In this document: piece after piece, positions 1 to 12,699 of the stretch | Layout: each line of letters opens with the position of its first letter | Position numbering within the stretch: position 1 is the first letter of the stretch | Assembly (NCBI GenBank): GCA_021292165.1 | Contig: CM037879.1 | Coordinates: forward strand, 264,499,921 to 264,563,920 | Direction: 5' to 3' | From: Shinisaurus crocodilurus | Taxonomy: Eukaryota; Chordata; Lepidosauria; Squamata; Shinisauridae | DNA: 64,000 bases | Program-made: the position numbers and the translations under genes | The notes under the pieces: model-generated | The model's database searches: none | Told to the model about the DNA's origin: nothing | Seen by the model: only the letters and a program-made list of their open reading frames with translations

Positions 1-553
1 AATGATCCTTCAACGCCAACTTCAGTGGACCGGTCATGTTGTTTGAATGCCTGACTGCCGTCTCCCAAAGCAGTTACTTTATTCCCAACTCAAGGATGGA
101 AAGCGGAATATCGGTGGTCAATATAAGAGGTTTAAAGAAGTTCTTAAGGCTAATCTAAAAAAATGCAATATAAACATCAAAAACTGGGAAGCTCTGGCCC
201 ATGAACGATCTAACTGGAGGTTGGCTTTTCACAAAGGTTCTATGGACTTTGAAGAAGCCCGAGTGCAAGGTGAAAGGGAGAAACGTGCTAAGCGAAAAGC
301 ACGTCAAATGAATCCTTTACAGGACCATCTTCCATCTGGTAACCTGTGTCCTCACTGTGGGAAGCTGTGTGGATCTAGAATTGGCCTCCACAGTCACTTA
401 CAGACCCATCGCTAGAGTCTACACAATTTCCTTTAGAATTTTCCTCCTTTTAAAATCTCATTTTTGTAAAAAAATAAAATAAAATAAAATAAAATATTTT
501 TTACCCTGGAAGACAATCTTACTCGGTCACGACTCACGAGTGATCGCCTGACT
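1..553 (+). mobile_element. LINE 3' fragment (RT C-terminus and CCHH finger), cut by window edge
   Basis: 3' part of a non-LTR retrotransposon. The open stretch at 47-415 encodes a basic C-terminal region ending in CPHCGKLCGSRIGLHSHLQTHR, spaced C-x2-C-x12-H-x3-4-H like a zinc finger. The first bases match 43550 onward almost exactly, so this is a second copy continuing beyond the left edge. The 3' end is GTGATCGCCTGACTGAC, preceded by an AAAAT-rich run and a small duplication (CACGACTCACGAG). The LINE resembles proteins often labelled 'craniofacial development protein 2-like'. Its clade (RTE-like or related) is not certain. Confidence 0.85.
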
Positions 554-671
554 GACATGTAGTTTGGCTCTTAGATCCTGGCTATTACTTCAGATGTTCC
601 AAATGTTCCCTATATTCTATGCTTACTGAAAAGTTGTCATCTCATATTTACATGTGCCATAGATTGCAGCA

Positions 672-1425
672 GAATCATAGAATCATAGAAAAGTAGAGTT
701 GGAAGGGGCCTACAAGGCCATCGAGTCCAACCCCCTGCTCAATGCAGGAATCCAGGTCAAAGCATCTCTGAGAGATGTCTGTCCAGCTGCACCTTGAATG
801 CCTTCAGAGTGGGAGAGCCCACCACCTCCCCAGGTAGTTGATTCCATTGTCTTATTGCTCTGACAGTCAGGAAATTTTTCCTGATGTTTAGGTGGAACCT
901 GGGTTCCTGTAACTTGAGCCCATTATTCCGTGTCCTGCAAACTGGGATGATCGAGAAGAGATCCTGGCCCTCCTCTGTGTGACATCCCTTCAAATACTGG
1001 AAGAGTGCGATCATATCTCCCCTCAGTCTCCTCTTCTGAAGGCTAAACATGCCCAGTTCTTTCAGTCTCTCCTCATAGGGCCTTGTTTCCAGTCCCTTTA
1101 TCATCCTTGTTGCCCTCCTCTGAACCCTCTCCAGTTTGTCTATGTCCTTCTTAAAGTGAGGTGCCCAGAACTGGGCGCAGTACTCAAGATGAGGCCTAAC
1201 CAGTGCCGAGTAAAGGGGAATGATCACTTCACGCGATTTGGAAGCTATACTTCTATTAATACAGCCCAAAATTGCATTTGCCTTCTTTGCAGCCACATCG
1301 CATTGCTGGCTCATATTCAGTTTGTGATCTACCACAATTCCAAGATCCTTCTCACTTGTGGTATTGTTGAGCCAAGTGTCCCCCATTCTGTAACTCTGCA
1401 TCCACCATCCAGCTTTCATACAGTA
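672..1425 (-). mobile_element. CR1 LINE, 5'-truncated 3' end
   Basis: The minus strand encodes the C-terminal third of a CR1 reverse transcriptase: LGIVVDHKLNMSQQC, YSALVRPHLEYCAQFWAPH, LERVQRRATRMIKGL and LRGDMIALFQYLKG, ending in NQLPGEVVGSPTLKAFK. The frame is open for 220 codons. The 3' end carries the CR1 signature of short direct repeats (ATTCTATG-type, seen as AGAATCATAGAATCATAG on the plus strand at 672). Truncation at the 5' end is usual for CR1. Confidence 0.9.
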
Positions 1426-1504
1426 GGATTCCTAAAGTGTGGAATATAAATCCTTAAAAATAGTGACTTTCAGCAGGAATCTACTTGACATCATTCTATT
1501 ACGG

Positions 1505-1935
1505 CTGGTTTGGGCACATAGACCCAGTGGTTTGTTATCCATGGGTTGTTTGTGAATGCACGGGAGTGAACGAGCTTCCCCCCCGCTTGCCCATTTCTGC
1601 TTTCAATTTACAACCCCCAAACATCCCGTTCCTGAGTTTTTTCATGATGTGCAAACCCAGAAACTCTGTGTTGTTTAGGGGTTAAACAACCCAGAGTTAA
1701 CCCATGGTTTGTTGTTGGGTTAACTCTGGGTTGTTTAACCCCCAAACAACCCAGAGTTTCCAGGTTTGCATGTCATGAAACAACCCAGGAATGTTTGGTT
1801 CCTGGGTTATTAATTGAAAGCGGAAGAGGCAAACAGGCAGGAGGCAGTGCGCTTGCTCACTCCTGTGTGCCCCACTAATTCCTGGATTAAACAACAAAGA
1901 ATTGGCTGTGAAGTGCACACTGGGTCATAGTTTAC
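1505..1935. mobile_element. Foldback (long inverted repeat) element
   Basis: Two arms face each other around about 1712, where the paired strings GTTAACTCTGGGTTGTTTAA and GTTTAGGGGTTAAACAACCC mark the centre. The outer ends are GACCCAGTG and CACTGGGTC. Similar vocabulary (AACAACCCA, TGGTTTGTTATTGGGTT, GGTTTGCATGTCA) recurs at 27.3-27.6 kb and 52.15-53.35 kb. No coding potential. The superfamily is unknown. Confidence 0.6.
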
Positions 1936-2769
1936 TTTGCAAACCAGGGTTAACTGTATTATGGCATCACATATATTTTCAATTCCTCAAGTACCAGCAT
2001 AATCTGCCAGAAGAAAAAAAGAGATGCAGAAGTAGCCACACTTTGAGATGCCACAGACTGGAAAGGAGGGGAAAGGCCAGAATGCTTCTTTAAAATAATT
2101 TAATCTGCATTACTATTTTTAAGATCAAGGGAGCTCTTTTCAATTACATTCTTGGAGCCGTGATAGGAAATAAAATGGAGGGAGGGGTGAAGGCAGAGGC
2201 AAAGGGCAAATAGGATAAGGGCACAAACGTAATCATTCAATGGACTTTATCAGATCATTGACATGGGAATGGTGAAAAACAAAGGAGAAGGAATATTTAA
2301 CATACTGTGCTTTGGCTTTGCAGTTCACTAAGTGCTAGAAGAAAAACATCCAGTAAATTACTTGGGGATCAACACAGCCAATCTTGCCTTTAAATCTAAA
2401 TTGTGGGGAATTCATTGTGCTGGCCATTCCCAAACCCTGCAAAAAAAATTTCCCCAGATGAACGGCATTCTTTCCAACCATTCTGCATGGATAGACAGAA
2501 AAAAAAATCCTACAACTCCCAGCATTCCCCAGCCACCATATTACTGTGTCCTGTGATGGCTGGACAATGTTCTATCAATATCTGAGCAATATCTAGGAAT
2601 GATGTTTCTACAGTTGTCCTCTTCTTCAGCACAATCCACTAGGAATGTCTCTTGCAAAATCCCCATAGCAAGGTACAAGTACGCTATCCCTGGAGCCATG
2701 TGGCAATAACTGTCAACGGCCCAGTTCAGACTCAGATTATCGTATCTCAGAGCTTCATAAACCAAGATG

Positions 2770-3602
2770 TGAACGCGCCTTGTGCCTGCACACACTGCCC
2801 CTTCTCTCCTCCCTTCTTGGCATAAATCTGGAGGTCTCCAATTAACCATAGTTTCCCATTACATCTGGACTGGGAAACTAGGTTACTGGGTTTGAAACAA
2901 GTCAAGACCTTAAGCCTGGGGTAGGCAACCTTTTGGGGCCTGTGGGCACCTTTGGCAATTTGAGAAAATGTCATGAGCACCACCACAAAATGGCTGCTGT
3001 GGGAGGTGTGGCTAGTCACAAAGGAGAAATAACCTGCCCAAGCGACTGTGTACAGGACAGAGGTGGGATCTGAGCCCCAAACACACTAAACAAATTCTTT
3101 GAACCCACAGTTTTCAGTAACTTTTTCTTTTCCCCCTTCTCTGTCTTGGTGGCTGGGCAAGCTACAGGGGAAACCATTGGTCTGCAGACACTTGCCGCCT
3201 TCATTTCCCAAGTATGTCTCTGAGCCCCATCATGAAGCCAGAGGCATTCATGGGAAATAAAGATGGCAGCAGGTGGTGGCCCTCGCTTTGCTTAGAAGCA
3301 AAGTGATACCAGCTGCCAGTAAGAAAATGTGTTTAAAAAAAACAAAAAGTGGGAGGGGCAGGGCACCTGGCAGGTTCCAAGAAAGGTGTCTGAGGGTACA
3401 TTAGTGCCTGTGGGCATCAGGTTGCCTACCTCTGTCTTAAACCAACTTCAAAATGTGGTTTAAGATCCTGGGCTGTTTCAAATCTATTAGCCATAGTTTC
3501 CCTGTTTTGACAAAACAGGGAACTATGGTTAATTGAAGTGTTCTGGGTTTAATGGCACTGTGTCAAAAAGGTAAGAAAAAAGGGGCTTCATGTGCAGGCA
3601 CA
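2770..3602. mobile_element. Foldback element split by a hAT insertion
   Basis: The left arm (about 2770-2915) contains CTTGTGCCTGCACA and AACCATAGTTTCCC. The right arm (about 3435-3602) contains TGTGCAGGCACAAG and a tight hairpin at 3491-3531 (ATAGTTTCCCTGTTTT facing AAAACAGGGAACTAT). Removing the hAT at 2916-3434 brings the arms together. Non-coding. Confidence 0.55.
2916..3434. mobile_element. Non-autonomous hAT element
   Basis: The ends CTGGGGTAGGCAACC and GGTTGCCTACCTCTG form terminal inverted repeats. Flanking 8-mers are CCTTAAGC and TCTTAAAC (6 of 8 match), an aged target duplication with a central TA. No transposase. It shares its ends with the element at 46253-46716. Confidence 0.75.
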
Positions 3603-4248
3603 AGACTAATTAATATCTTATTAATTAAGCCAAGGTATGATGATCTCAACAAGGTCAATATCAAAGAACTTCATAAACTGTTGACTAGGGGGTAAAAATA
3701 GTTGTGGTATGGGAGTTTCATGATTGGAACTCTCAATGCCTCCCTTTTGCTCTCACAAAAAGCAGTATATGGGGGGCGGGGGTTTCATCCAGATCAGAAC
3801 TGTGGCCATTTTGCCATGAAGTCTGCCCTCCCCATAGCAGCTATTTGCCTATATTGGTAAACATTATAAGAATGGATTTGGGGATTTCAACAGATGGTGT
3901 GTGTGTGTGGGGGGGGGTGTTCATGGGAAAATGGCACATTAAGGAAATGTTCAAAACCCCTCTCCACACCATGGTCCCAATCTGGATCTTTCATCCGCTG
4001 CATCAGCATTATTATTTTTTTAAAGAAAAAGTTGTTCCAACTATGGAACTTCAGTGTCACATATAGTTTTACTCTTAGACTTGCATTACTTAGTTTTAAA
4101 ATCTAAATTTCAAATTAATGAAGCCCCACATCAATCTATTAAGCCCCACATCTATTAAGTCAAACATCTAATTGTCCAAATGTTTTGGCTTCCTTCTTAG
4201 GATTAGGGTGAACAGTGGATGCTATTAAGCCTGGAGACAGATAGTGGC

Positions 4249-4607
4249 TGGGTTCACACAGTCAGCGGGGAAAATAAGCCACCATACTTTCTTCTCCCTT
4301 CCCCACGCATGCTGGTTGCGTGCCATGCGATTTGCAAAATTACCCGCACAGCTTCCTATGTCATCCAAACCCAGCGAGGTGCACAGTACAGGGTGGCTTC
4401 GAAGCCACCCCAGAACCCTACAACAAGCCATGGGTTCTGGGGTGGTTTTGAAACTACTCCCGCTGCGTGCGTACCTCGCCAGGTTCGGATGACACAAGAA
4501 GCTGCGTACCACATGGGTAAGTAGGCAAATCGCATGGCCAACACATGTGGGTTGGGGAAAAGAAGCCACAGTGGCTTCTTTTTCCCGCTGATCGTGCAAA
4601 CCCAATC
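4249..4607. mobile_element. Foldback element
   Basis: Outer arms of about 35 bp: TGGGTTCACACAGTCAGCGG on the left and, inverted on the right, TGGGTTTGCACGATCAGCGG. Inner inverted blocks (CATGCGATTTGC with GCAAATCGCATG) continue the fold. Open frames on both strands are a by-product of the symmetry. Confidence 0.65.
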
Positions 4608-5064
4608 AATAGCTTTTTTCAAGAGAGTTGAAGGTGGTATGATAAAGGCACCACTGCCCATGGCTGCACTTTCATACAACTTTCAAAAACATACAAAGCC
4701 TGTTTAAACGGAGATGACAGTGGGACAAAGAGTGTGCACACCATGAGAACCAATATCATACTCTTTCAAAATATAACTTGAGTCTAGCCTTAGGGTACAA
4801 CCAGACAAAATTAAATGAAATCAATTTGGATGTAAGCACTTTAACTGATGTGCTGAAGTTCCATTGATTTCAATAGGGCATAAGTGCACTTAGCTTTCAC
4901 TGAACCCTGGTTTTGATGGTTCATTCTGACGCTGTTTGAAGCCTCTGAAATAAATCCCTGAAGAATTGAGAAGTGTGTCAGTGGAAAGAAGGGGGGGGCT
5001 ACTTTTTTTGTAGCATAATTATGGAAAAGAAAACCTGAATACTTTTCTTTCCTGGTTTAACGCA

Positions 5065-5672
5065 CATGAGTCTCCTCTCGCCTAGACTACTGTAATGCAC
5101 TCTATGTTGGGTTACCCTGGAAGACAGTTCAGAAGTTACAGCTGGTACAGAACACGGCAGCTCGCCTTGTTAAAGGCAGCCGCCGCCGTGATCACATCAC
5201 TCCGGTGTTCAAGGAGCTGCACTGGCTACCAGTTGTTTGCTGAGCCGAATTCAAGGTGTTGGTTTTGACCTTTAAAACCCTATATGCCTCTGGTCCAGTT
5301 TATCTCAAGGAACGTCTCCAGCAACACCAAGTAGGCCTCTCAACATGATCTGCCACAGACGGCCTTCTCCTTGTCCCATCAGCCAGAGCAGCCTGGCTGG
5401 TGGGAACTAGGAAGAGGGCCTTTTCTGTGGTGGCCCCCAAATGGTGGAACTCTCTCCCAAGTGACCTCCACTATGCCCCCTCCTTGATGGGCTTCTGCCA
5501 TTCATTAAAAACATGGCTTTTCAGGTGGGAATATGGGGTGGGCTAGGATTTTAAAATTGTATACTGTTTTAAATGTATTTTATTCTGTTGTGTTTCATTT
5601 TATATTGTACATCGCCCAGAGTAGCCGGGTTACTGGCTAGATGGGTGATTTAGAAATACAATAAATAAATAA
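5065..5672 (+). mobile_element. L2 LINE 3' fragment, degraded
   Basis: The plus strand encodes the L2 signature [16 protein letters not shown] region, then a match to [12 protein letters not shown] and HWLPV, with an in-frame TGA after 'PVVC'. It then runs to an L2 tail (CGCCCAGAGTAGCCGGGT...) and an ATAAATAAATAAAT 3' repeat. Highly similar to the copies at 47.5 and 52.6 kb. Confidence 0.88.
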
Positions 5673-6321
5673 ATGATCAGTGAGTGCTTCATGTTTGCAC
5701 ACCTTCAGAAGGTTCAACCAACTGTACTGGATGCCAGAGAACAGACAGCAACATTAACACCAATCTTCCTGAAGGAACAAGGATAATGTCCAGGTTAAAT
5801 CAGAAGCCCCCTGTAAGGTGCCATGGGGAATCTTGAACTGGGACAACCAGCAGTCAGGACTGGGTGCTTTACCTCCTCCACACCTGGCTCTGTACGGTAG
5901 TGCAAAGATGCCACCTCGCATGCAGTAAAAATCAGCCAACAACACAGTCGAGTTCCAGCTTGCCTAGGCCTATAAAGTCCTGCGAGCAGAGCTGGCCTCT
6001 TAGTCTGACTAATGTGCAGCAGCGGACCTTTGATGTCTAGCCTTGCCTCCTCTGGAATTTGAACGTGTGACATACACCCATGCCTCTGGCCCTTCAAACC
6101 ATGACCTGCTTGCTCTGACCTCAACCATGTCTGTTTGGACTACACTCCTGCCCCTCAGACCCTGTTCTGCTTGTTCTTGCCTTGCCCTTGCCCTCCTGGA
6201 CCAGGAACCAAGAGTAAACCCCTGCTGAGACCTGACACCCTCATTAGAGGACCTGAGAGCAGAATCAGAATTAGGCTTATTCTGTAGCTGTGAATGGAGG
6301 ATGGGAAGGAAGCACTGTTAC

Positions 6322-6562
6322 ATTTATTTATTTATTTGTTATATTTATACTCCACCTTTTTCCCTGAAAGGAACTCAAGGCGGCTTACATAATCCTCCTC
6401 CTCCTTTCCATTTTATCCTCACAACAACCCGGTGTGGTAGGTTAGGCTGAGAGTCAGTGACTGGCCCAAAGTCACCCAGTGAGTTTCATGTCCGAGCGGG
6501 GACTAGAACCCGGATCTCCCGAGTCCCAGTCCAGCACTCTCACCACTACGTCACACTGGCTC
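6322..6562 (-). repeat. tRNA-derived MIR/CORE-like SINE
   Basis: A full copy in reverse: head with GTAGTGGT.. and the B-box-like GGGTTCTAGTCCC, core TGGGTGACTTTGGGCCAGTC, GTTGTGAGGATAAAATGG, and tail TATAAATATAACAAATAAAT. A duplicate of GGCTCTCACACACT follows the head. Confidence 0.88.
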
Positions 6563-6837
6563 TCACACACTGGCTCTCACACATTTGAGAAGGCCCCCAA
6601 CGTTATAGGTATGAACGGGGTGATGGAGGAGAGAAGATCGATTACGGTCAAGTATAAACATGAACAAAAACAATTCAATATGAACAGCTTTAGCAAGCAA
6701 ACAGATTCTGCTATCTCTCAGCCTCGCAGGGTTGTGTGAAGAGAAAATGGGCAACACCCACATATGCCATTTTGAGCTCTTTGGGGAAAAGGTGGGATAC
6801 AAATATGATAGGTAGGGAGGTTAGGTAGGTAGGGAGG

Positions 6838-6860
6838 GAGAGAGAGAGAGAGAGAGAGAG
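6838..6860. repeat. (AG)n microsatellite in a GGGA-rich tract
   Basis: A run of GA dinucleotides flanked by TAGG/GGGAG-rich sequence. Confidence 0.9.
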
Positions 6861-7939
6861 GTGGGGGAGGGGGGGAGGGAGGCTTCATATCTGGAAGACT
6901 GACCCAGAAGCTTTCCTCATTGCAAAGAGACACCTGCGTTTCATACTCTATTCAGCTTTGCTTAGCTACAGAATAATTGAGTTGCAGAAAAATGCTACAC
7001 CAGCAGCAAACCAAGAGACATGTCAGCAGGATGGATGCTCGTTATATATTATATATTCTTTTTTCCTTTTTTGCGCAATGAAGCATCTATCGTAAAACCA
7101 ACTGGTGTTGCTATTGTAGTTATTATGTGAAGGACTGTTGCTCAACGTAGTTTTGCAAGAGGATAAAAGCCTAGCTTTGTGGTGCTGTAGGTAGGAGTCT
7201 GTTCCTGTCTGTCTAAGACAGGCACCTTCCATTATAGTTTGCGACATGGCTGCTCTGGGCCACTTCTTTCCTGCTCATTAGTCTGTTTAAACACTGCCTG
7301 GTGATTCTGAGAAGCAATTCTTCATGGAAATAGCAAACTTTGTGTTGCACATTGGAAGAATGAATACAAACCATACAGAGCAAGGCATATTCAACTGCAT
7401 TAATAATTTTTTTTAAAGCCTCATTTCTAAGCTTTACAACCATCCAATAATGTATAGGAGTATGAAACTCGAGCATATGATGCAACACAATTCTTCTCTC
7501 CAAGGTCAAACATATTGAGTGTCAGTCTCAAGTTCTTTCTTGAAACTAAATTCTGATATCTATCTTTAATTGAAAGTACTGAATGCCCTTTTAACAAATG
7601 AACCTCCAACTTCTAGGCCTGAATGTTCATTTTTTTATTACAATGTCAGTACGGGCATTCAGAAATACGAGCAAGAAATACTATGATTAATGAGACATCA
7701 CCACTGGGACTATACTTAAAAGATGTCTGTGGGAGGTCACAACGATAGATTAAATTATTCAAGTGGAAGCTTCTCCTTTTTTCTTTACATGGAGCAACCA
7801 ACCACAGGCAAAGAACAACCTGTGATGTCTCACCCAAGCACATTTAGGCCTCCCTGAATTCAATGAGGGCTAAGGGTCTTGCTCACTTCTCACTGATTTC
7901 AGTGTGATTTAAGCACGCTTAACTTTGGCTGGACCATTA

Positions 7940-8070
7940 CTTAAGTGGTTAGATTGTTTCTGGCTCAGATAAAGGATCAAGTTCAAATCCTAGCTCAGTT
8001 GTGAAGCTCACTGGAGGGCCTTGAGCAAGTCACTTCCCTCTGAGCCTAATCCATCTCACAGCGTAGCTCA
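7940..8070 (+). repeat. Diverged MIR-like SINE
   Basis: GTGGTTAGATTGTTT, AGTTCAAATCCTAGCTC, GTGAAGCTCACTGG, CTTGAGCAAGTCACTTCC and GAGCCTAATCCATCTCACAG follow the MIR-like SINE order with many changes. Confidence 0.6.
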
Positions 8071-8964
8071 GCAGTTTAAATGTTGCTGAGCTCCTTGGCT
8101 GAAGGGTTAGGGTTATAAATGTAAGAAAACAGGAAACTGTGTAGAGACATACATGGCTTCGTAATGCTTGAACCGAAACATGGGCGGAGGAACCAACAGA
8201 ACAGGCAATTAGGTTTTGACCCATAGATGGTACGTGTGTCTTTTACAGAACCGAAGACAGAGGGAACAGAGCTCACTTCATAGCCAAAAAAATCTACATT
8301 CACTTCTGTTCACCCGTATCTCTGTATTCACCCCAATTCTGTCTTTTTAGCATTTAATCTCCCTCTCTGCCTCTTTCAAGTGCAGATACTGAAAATTGCT
8401 ACAGTGTTTGAACTGACAGGCTCTAGATTTGCACATAACTGAGGTTGAGGGCAGCACTTTCTCAGCTCTGGAATTTACTCCCTAGGCTTCAAGTTTATTA
8501 AACTTCAGGCCATGTTTCAATGCCTTGTGTTTTAGCTCAGGCTCTTTCCAAAATGCTTGTTTTGTGATTTGGCTTGGTATGGAATTTGCTTTGTTTTCCA
8601 ACGCCCACAGCTGGCTGATGTGGTGTGTGTGTGTTTTATATACTGTAAACAGGATGAGAATTTTACGATAATTAATTTATTTTTAATAAAATAGTACAGT
8701 AGTATATTCTTTGCAGTGCTCTGACACACACAAAAATTCTAAGTGGGTTTATTTCTTAAATAAAAGGCATTTTGTGACAAGTCTATAATCTTCCCTTATC
8801 AGCTGTACTGTGTGTGGGGGATGTGGTAGGAAGAAATGGGTACACAGACATGCATAAAACACACACATGCATTTATGTATAGTGAAACATGGATTTAAAA
8901 CGGAAGTTGTACTTTGAACTTCATTCTACTCTATTCAAAATGTAAAGAACATGGGGGGGGAGGG

Positions 8965-9112
8965 TTGAGTGTGGAAAGCTAAGCAAGGTCAGGCCTGGTT
9001 ATTACTTGGATGGGAGACCCCTCCTCTAGTTTCCTGCATGGAGCAGGGGGTTGGACTCAATGGCCTTGTAGGCCCCTTCCAACTCTATGATCTATGAATC
9101 TATAAATAAAAT
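8965..9112 (+). repeat. 5S rRNA-derived SINE with CR1-like tail
   Basis: AAGCTAAGCAAGGTCAGGCC and CTTGGATGGGAGACC are the internal control regions (A box and C box) of 5S rRNA. After position 9020 comes a CR1-like tail (TGGCCTTGTAGGCCCCTTCC, CTATGATCTATGAATC) ending in ATAAATAAA. Confidence 0.8.
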
Positions 9113-9537
9113 ATCTTAGGAACAGGGTATCCAACTTTACAGAAGGGTTGGAAGAGATTACAACCAGACTGTGTAAGAGGCTTTGGCAGTAAAGCCAGGG
9201 CACAATTTAAGGGTGAAAATTTTTTTGGACAGTTACTTGAAAATGTACCACCCCTGAGCACTAACTTCACTGGATCCATAAAGAATATCGTCACTGATGC
9301 TTATTTTTCCAAGACAGCAAATTGCACTTGAGTAACCAAAATAGCTGGGACAAAACACTACAAACAAGCTGGTATGTTATTTGGCATGTAATTCATGGAC
9401 CCCCAGCAACATGCAGTTAGTCAGTGTAAACAGAACAGGCGTCACTGAAACAGGTCTAATACAAACTGGTAATGGGGAGTGAGGATTAAACTACACATGA
9501 TACAGAAGATCAGTGATCAAATATTCCAGTGTAAAAC

Positions 9538-9720
9538 CCAGTGTGGTGTAGTGGTTAGTCTGCCAGACTAGGACTGGGAAGATCTGGGTTCAAATCCTTA
9601 TTCAGCCATGAAGCTCACCTTGGGCCAATCACTATTTCCCCCCAGTCTAACCCACCCCACAGGATCGCCCTGAGGATAAAGAAAAGGTGGTAGGGAAAGA
9701 ACCACGCATGCAGCCCAGAG
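9538..9720 (+). repeat. MIR-like tRNA-derived SINE
   Basis: CAGTGTGGTGTAGTGGTTAG, the B-box-like GGTTCAAATCC, CATGAAGCTCACCTTGGGCC and CCCACAGGATCGCCCTGAGG. The tail is decayed. Confidence 0.8.
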
Positions 9721-10764
9721 CTCCCTGGAAGAAGGGTAGGCTAAACATGTAACAATACATGAAACATACTTTTAATTTTTTACTTAAAAGCAGCGACGGG
9801 GGGGGGGTGATTTTTATGACAGCAGCAGTGTTGGGGAAACTGGATGTAAAGCTCTCCCCCCCACACACACACATCCCATTTCCCCAATTAAATCACACAC
9901 CCTTACTGAAAGATGTTGTAGGCCCCACTGGAGAAAATACAGGCATTTCCCCCTCCCCTCTGAAGGTAAGTGGGCATAAGATTGCAACCTGAAACCACCA
10001 CAAAATAAAACGAGATTTTTTGGAGCAGGCTTATAAACATTGCAGTACTCATTAAGGTATTAATGAAGGTTCACATCACAAAAACAATTTCTCAAATTTC
10101 TGTTTTAATTAAAGCCACGTAACATGCTCTGGAATCTCTCCTGGTGAGATCAGTTGTGACTTGTGACTTCTTTTCTCTCTAACAGACTTGGCAAGGCTGG
10201 CCTTTAATTGATACACTTTTAATTCAAGTTACACGCTTTTCAAGGGAGTGTATTCCAGGGAGAATAAGACGATACGATACATAATTTATTTATTTATTTA
10301 ATCCAACATAACAGAGAATGGCCTTCCCTGTTTGGATTTGAGAAGTATTTAGAGTTGCAGCCCAAGCCTATGCCTTGAAATGCTCTGAGGGAGCAGCAGG
10401 CAAGGGGGCCGCTATTTCCCCACCCGGTCCTTTCCTATCATCCACTTCCTTTCCTGGCCTCCTCTGAGGAGCAAGACTTCAAGCGTGCTGCCACAGTAGG
10501 CAGGAAAGGCAACAGACAACAACGCCAGAAAAGGAACTGGTGGGAAAAGCCAGACTCCAATCCTGAACTGTAGTTAATAGCAATACATTTTCTTTTACAT
10601 AATTTACAGGCATTTTATTTCCCCTGAAAGCTTGTGCTCTAATGGTATCGTCTTGGTTTTGTTTTGTTTTTTGTCTTTGGGTTCTCATTAAGACTTTTTC
10701 TTCTTATACAGAGTCACAGCAAAAGAGCCAATTAGCCTAAGTTCTCATCTATATGTTTTGGAGA

Positions 10765-10839
10765 TTTTACAGAGTGGCCGGGTACCGGCTAGATGGGCGA
10801 TCTAGAAATACAATCAATCAATCAATCAATCAATCAATA
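10765..10839 (+). mobile_element. L2 LINE extreme 3' end
   Basis: AGAGTGGCCGGGTACCGGCT, AGATGGGCGATCTAGAAATA and then (CAAT)n. The same 3' tail as the L2 copy at 5.6 kb. Confidence 0.8.
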
Positions 10840-11206
10840 CAGAGCAAATAGACATATACCTTCATTTTATTATTATTTTTTTCTTAAAAAAAACAACACT
10901 CAGGTGGAAATGACATTGTGATCAATGTTTCTCCAGGCCTGATCCAAGAACAATGAATTATTAATCCACATGACAGTTTTTATGATAGGAAGCAGTGGGA
11001 AAACTGAGGCGGTATTGTATGTCTTAGAAATTCCCTGTTTGGGCTGGTTTACATTTGGTTGTAGCTTTTATGAAACTCATTTAAAATTTATGACAGCTCT
11101 TATCTCGCAAGCCTTTTTTATTTATCTGCCATGAGGATTAAGCAAATGTTTGTAAAAAAAAACAAAACGAAATGAAAAAACCTTTACAGGAGCCCTAAAA
11201 AACTGG

Positions 11207-11270
11207 GGTGGTGGTGGTGGTGGTGGTATTATTATTATTATTATTTTTATTATTATTATTATTATTGAAT
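11207..11270. repeat. Compound microsatellite (TGG)n(ATT)n
   Basis: Adjacent GGT and ATT trinucleotide runs. Confidence 0.9.
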
Positions 11271-12424
11271 ACTTATTTCTGTTTTAAGGATATATATTTT
11301 AAATCAGTCTTATAGTCCAGTTAGGTTATGAAATACCCTCCCTTCCTGCTTTTAGATTGGCTGTAAAGACATTTTTATTCAGGTATCTGAATAAATATTC
11401 AAATTAATTACATTTTCATTTTTCATTTCTGCAGTACTGGCACTCACTGATTAGTAAATTTATATCACATCATGAAAAGGCAGCAGAAACAGCTGAATCT
11501 GTTCAGCTCATATCTGAATTTGCATTTGTATCCAAATTCAATGTAGATTTGACGTTCACTTGCTTTGTTTTATTTGTTAATTTAAAAACAGAAAATAGAT
11601 TATGATGTATAAGGATATTTTCGCAGGTGCTGTTCCAAAAGCTCAGACAATGTTTTTGGCTCCTCCAAATTCAGGGTTCTCTAAAATTTTAGGCAATAAC
11701 AATTATGGTAATGGTTAGATTTGATTTTTGTCATACTGATCTCACAATGGAGTGTGGAACTGTGCCGTAGTTCTGTAGCCTACTTTGCAGCTCTGTTGGG
11801 ACTGAGCTTCTGAAATTGGTCTCACAGAATGTGACCTACAAAGGCATTTGTCTCATACTTTTGCAAAGGAAAAGTGCTGGGTGCTATTGGTTAAAACCTG
11901 TGGTTCAGCTTCATAGAACGTTGCCTGAATAAGGATGCCTGAAAGCTTTCCCCACCATACTAGTCAAGATCTGAATAATATTTCACAGGTCAAAGCTAGC
12001 AAAATGCAGAGCTGGTTAAAAGGAAAGCCACGGATGACATGTGACAAGGCAGTGCATCACAGGAAAGATGAGGTTAGGAATGGCTGCAAGACAGAATGAA
12101 GGAAGAGAGCCAAGGAGGTATCATGTATTTATTTTAGTGCCATCAATGTACCAGTGGCATGCCCCTCCTGCACCACACAGGGACCAGCACAGCATCTTAT
12201 CATGGTCTCTTCAGGGTCCAGGGAGGAAGGAAGAAGATCCTTGCTTCTTGCTGTCCCCATGCAAAAACCCAGTGGAGGGTAGAGCTAGCCTCTCAGACTA
12301 GGGGGACAGGAAAGGGAAAGCTCTTAGGCAGGAATGAGCAAGAATTCCTTGCACCCTCCTGCTCAAGTTCCCAGGCAACTGGTACTGAGAGGCATAGAAA
12401 ATTGCTCTTTAAGAAAACAACAGC

Positions 12425-12617
12425 CAGGGTGGTGTAGTGGTTAGACTGTTGGACTGGGACTTGGGAGATCCAGGTTCTAGTCCCCACTAAGCCGTGAAGC
12501 TTACCAGGTGACTTTGGGCCAGAGGAGGAGGACCATGTGAGCCGCCTTGGGTTCCTTGCAAGAGGAAAGAAGGCGGGATATAAATGTAATAATTAATACA
12601 TATATAAATAAATAAAT
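12425..12617 (+). repeat. MIR-like SINE with internal deletion
   Basis: The head (GGTGGTGTAGTGGTTAGACT, GGACTGGGACTTGGGAGATC) is joined to a tail (AGCCGCCTTGGGTTCCTTGC, GATATAAATGTAATAATTAA). About 60 bp of the core is missing. Confidence 0.87.
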
Positions 12618-12699
12618 GCTACCTCCAATTTTGGAGGTAATATATAGCCATCATGACTAGTAGCCATTAGCAGCCTTATCTTCCTTGAATTTGACTCAC

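Noticed and set aside
8965..9112. A functional 5S rRNA gene.
   Set aside because: Only the middle part of 5S is present and it runs into a CR1-like tail. Repeated copies share the fusion, so it is a SINE.
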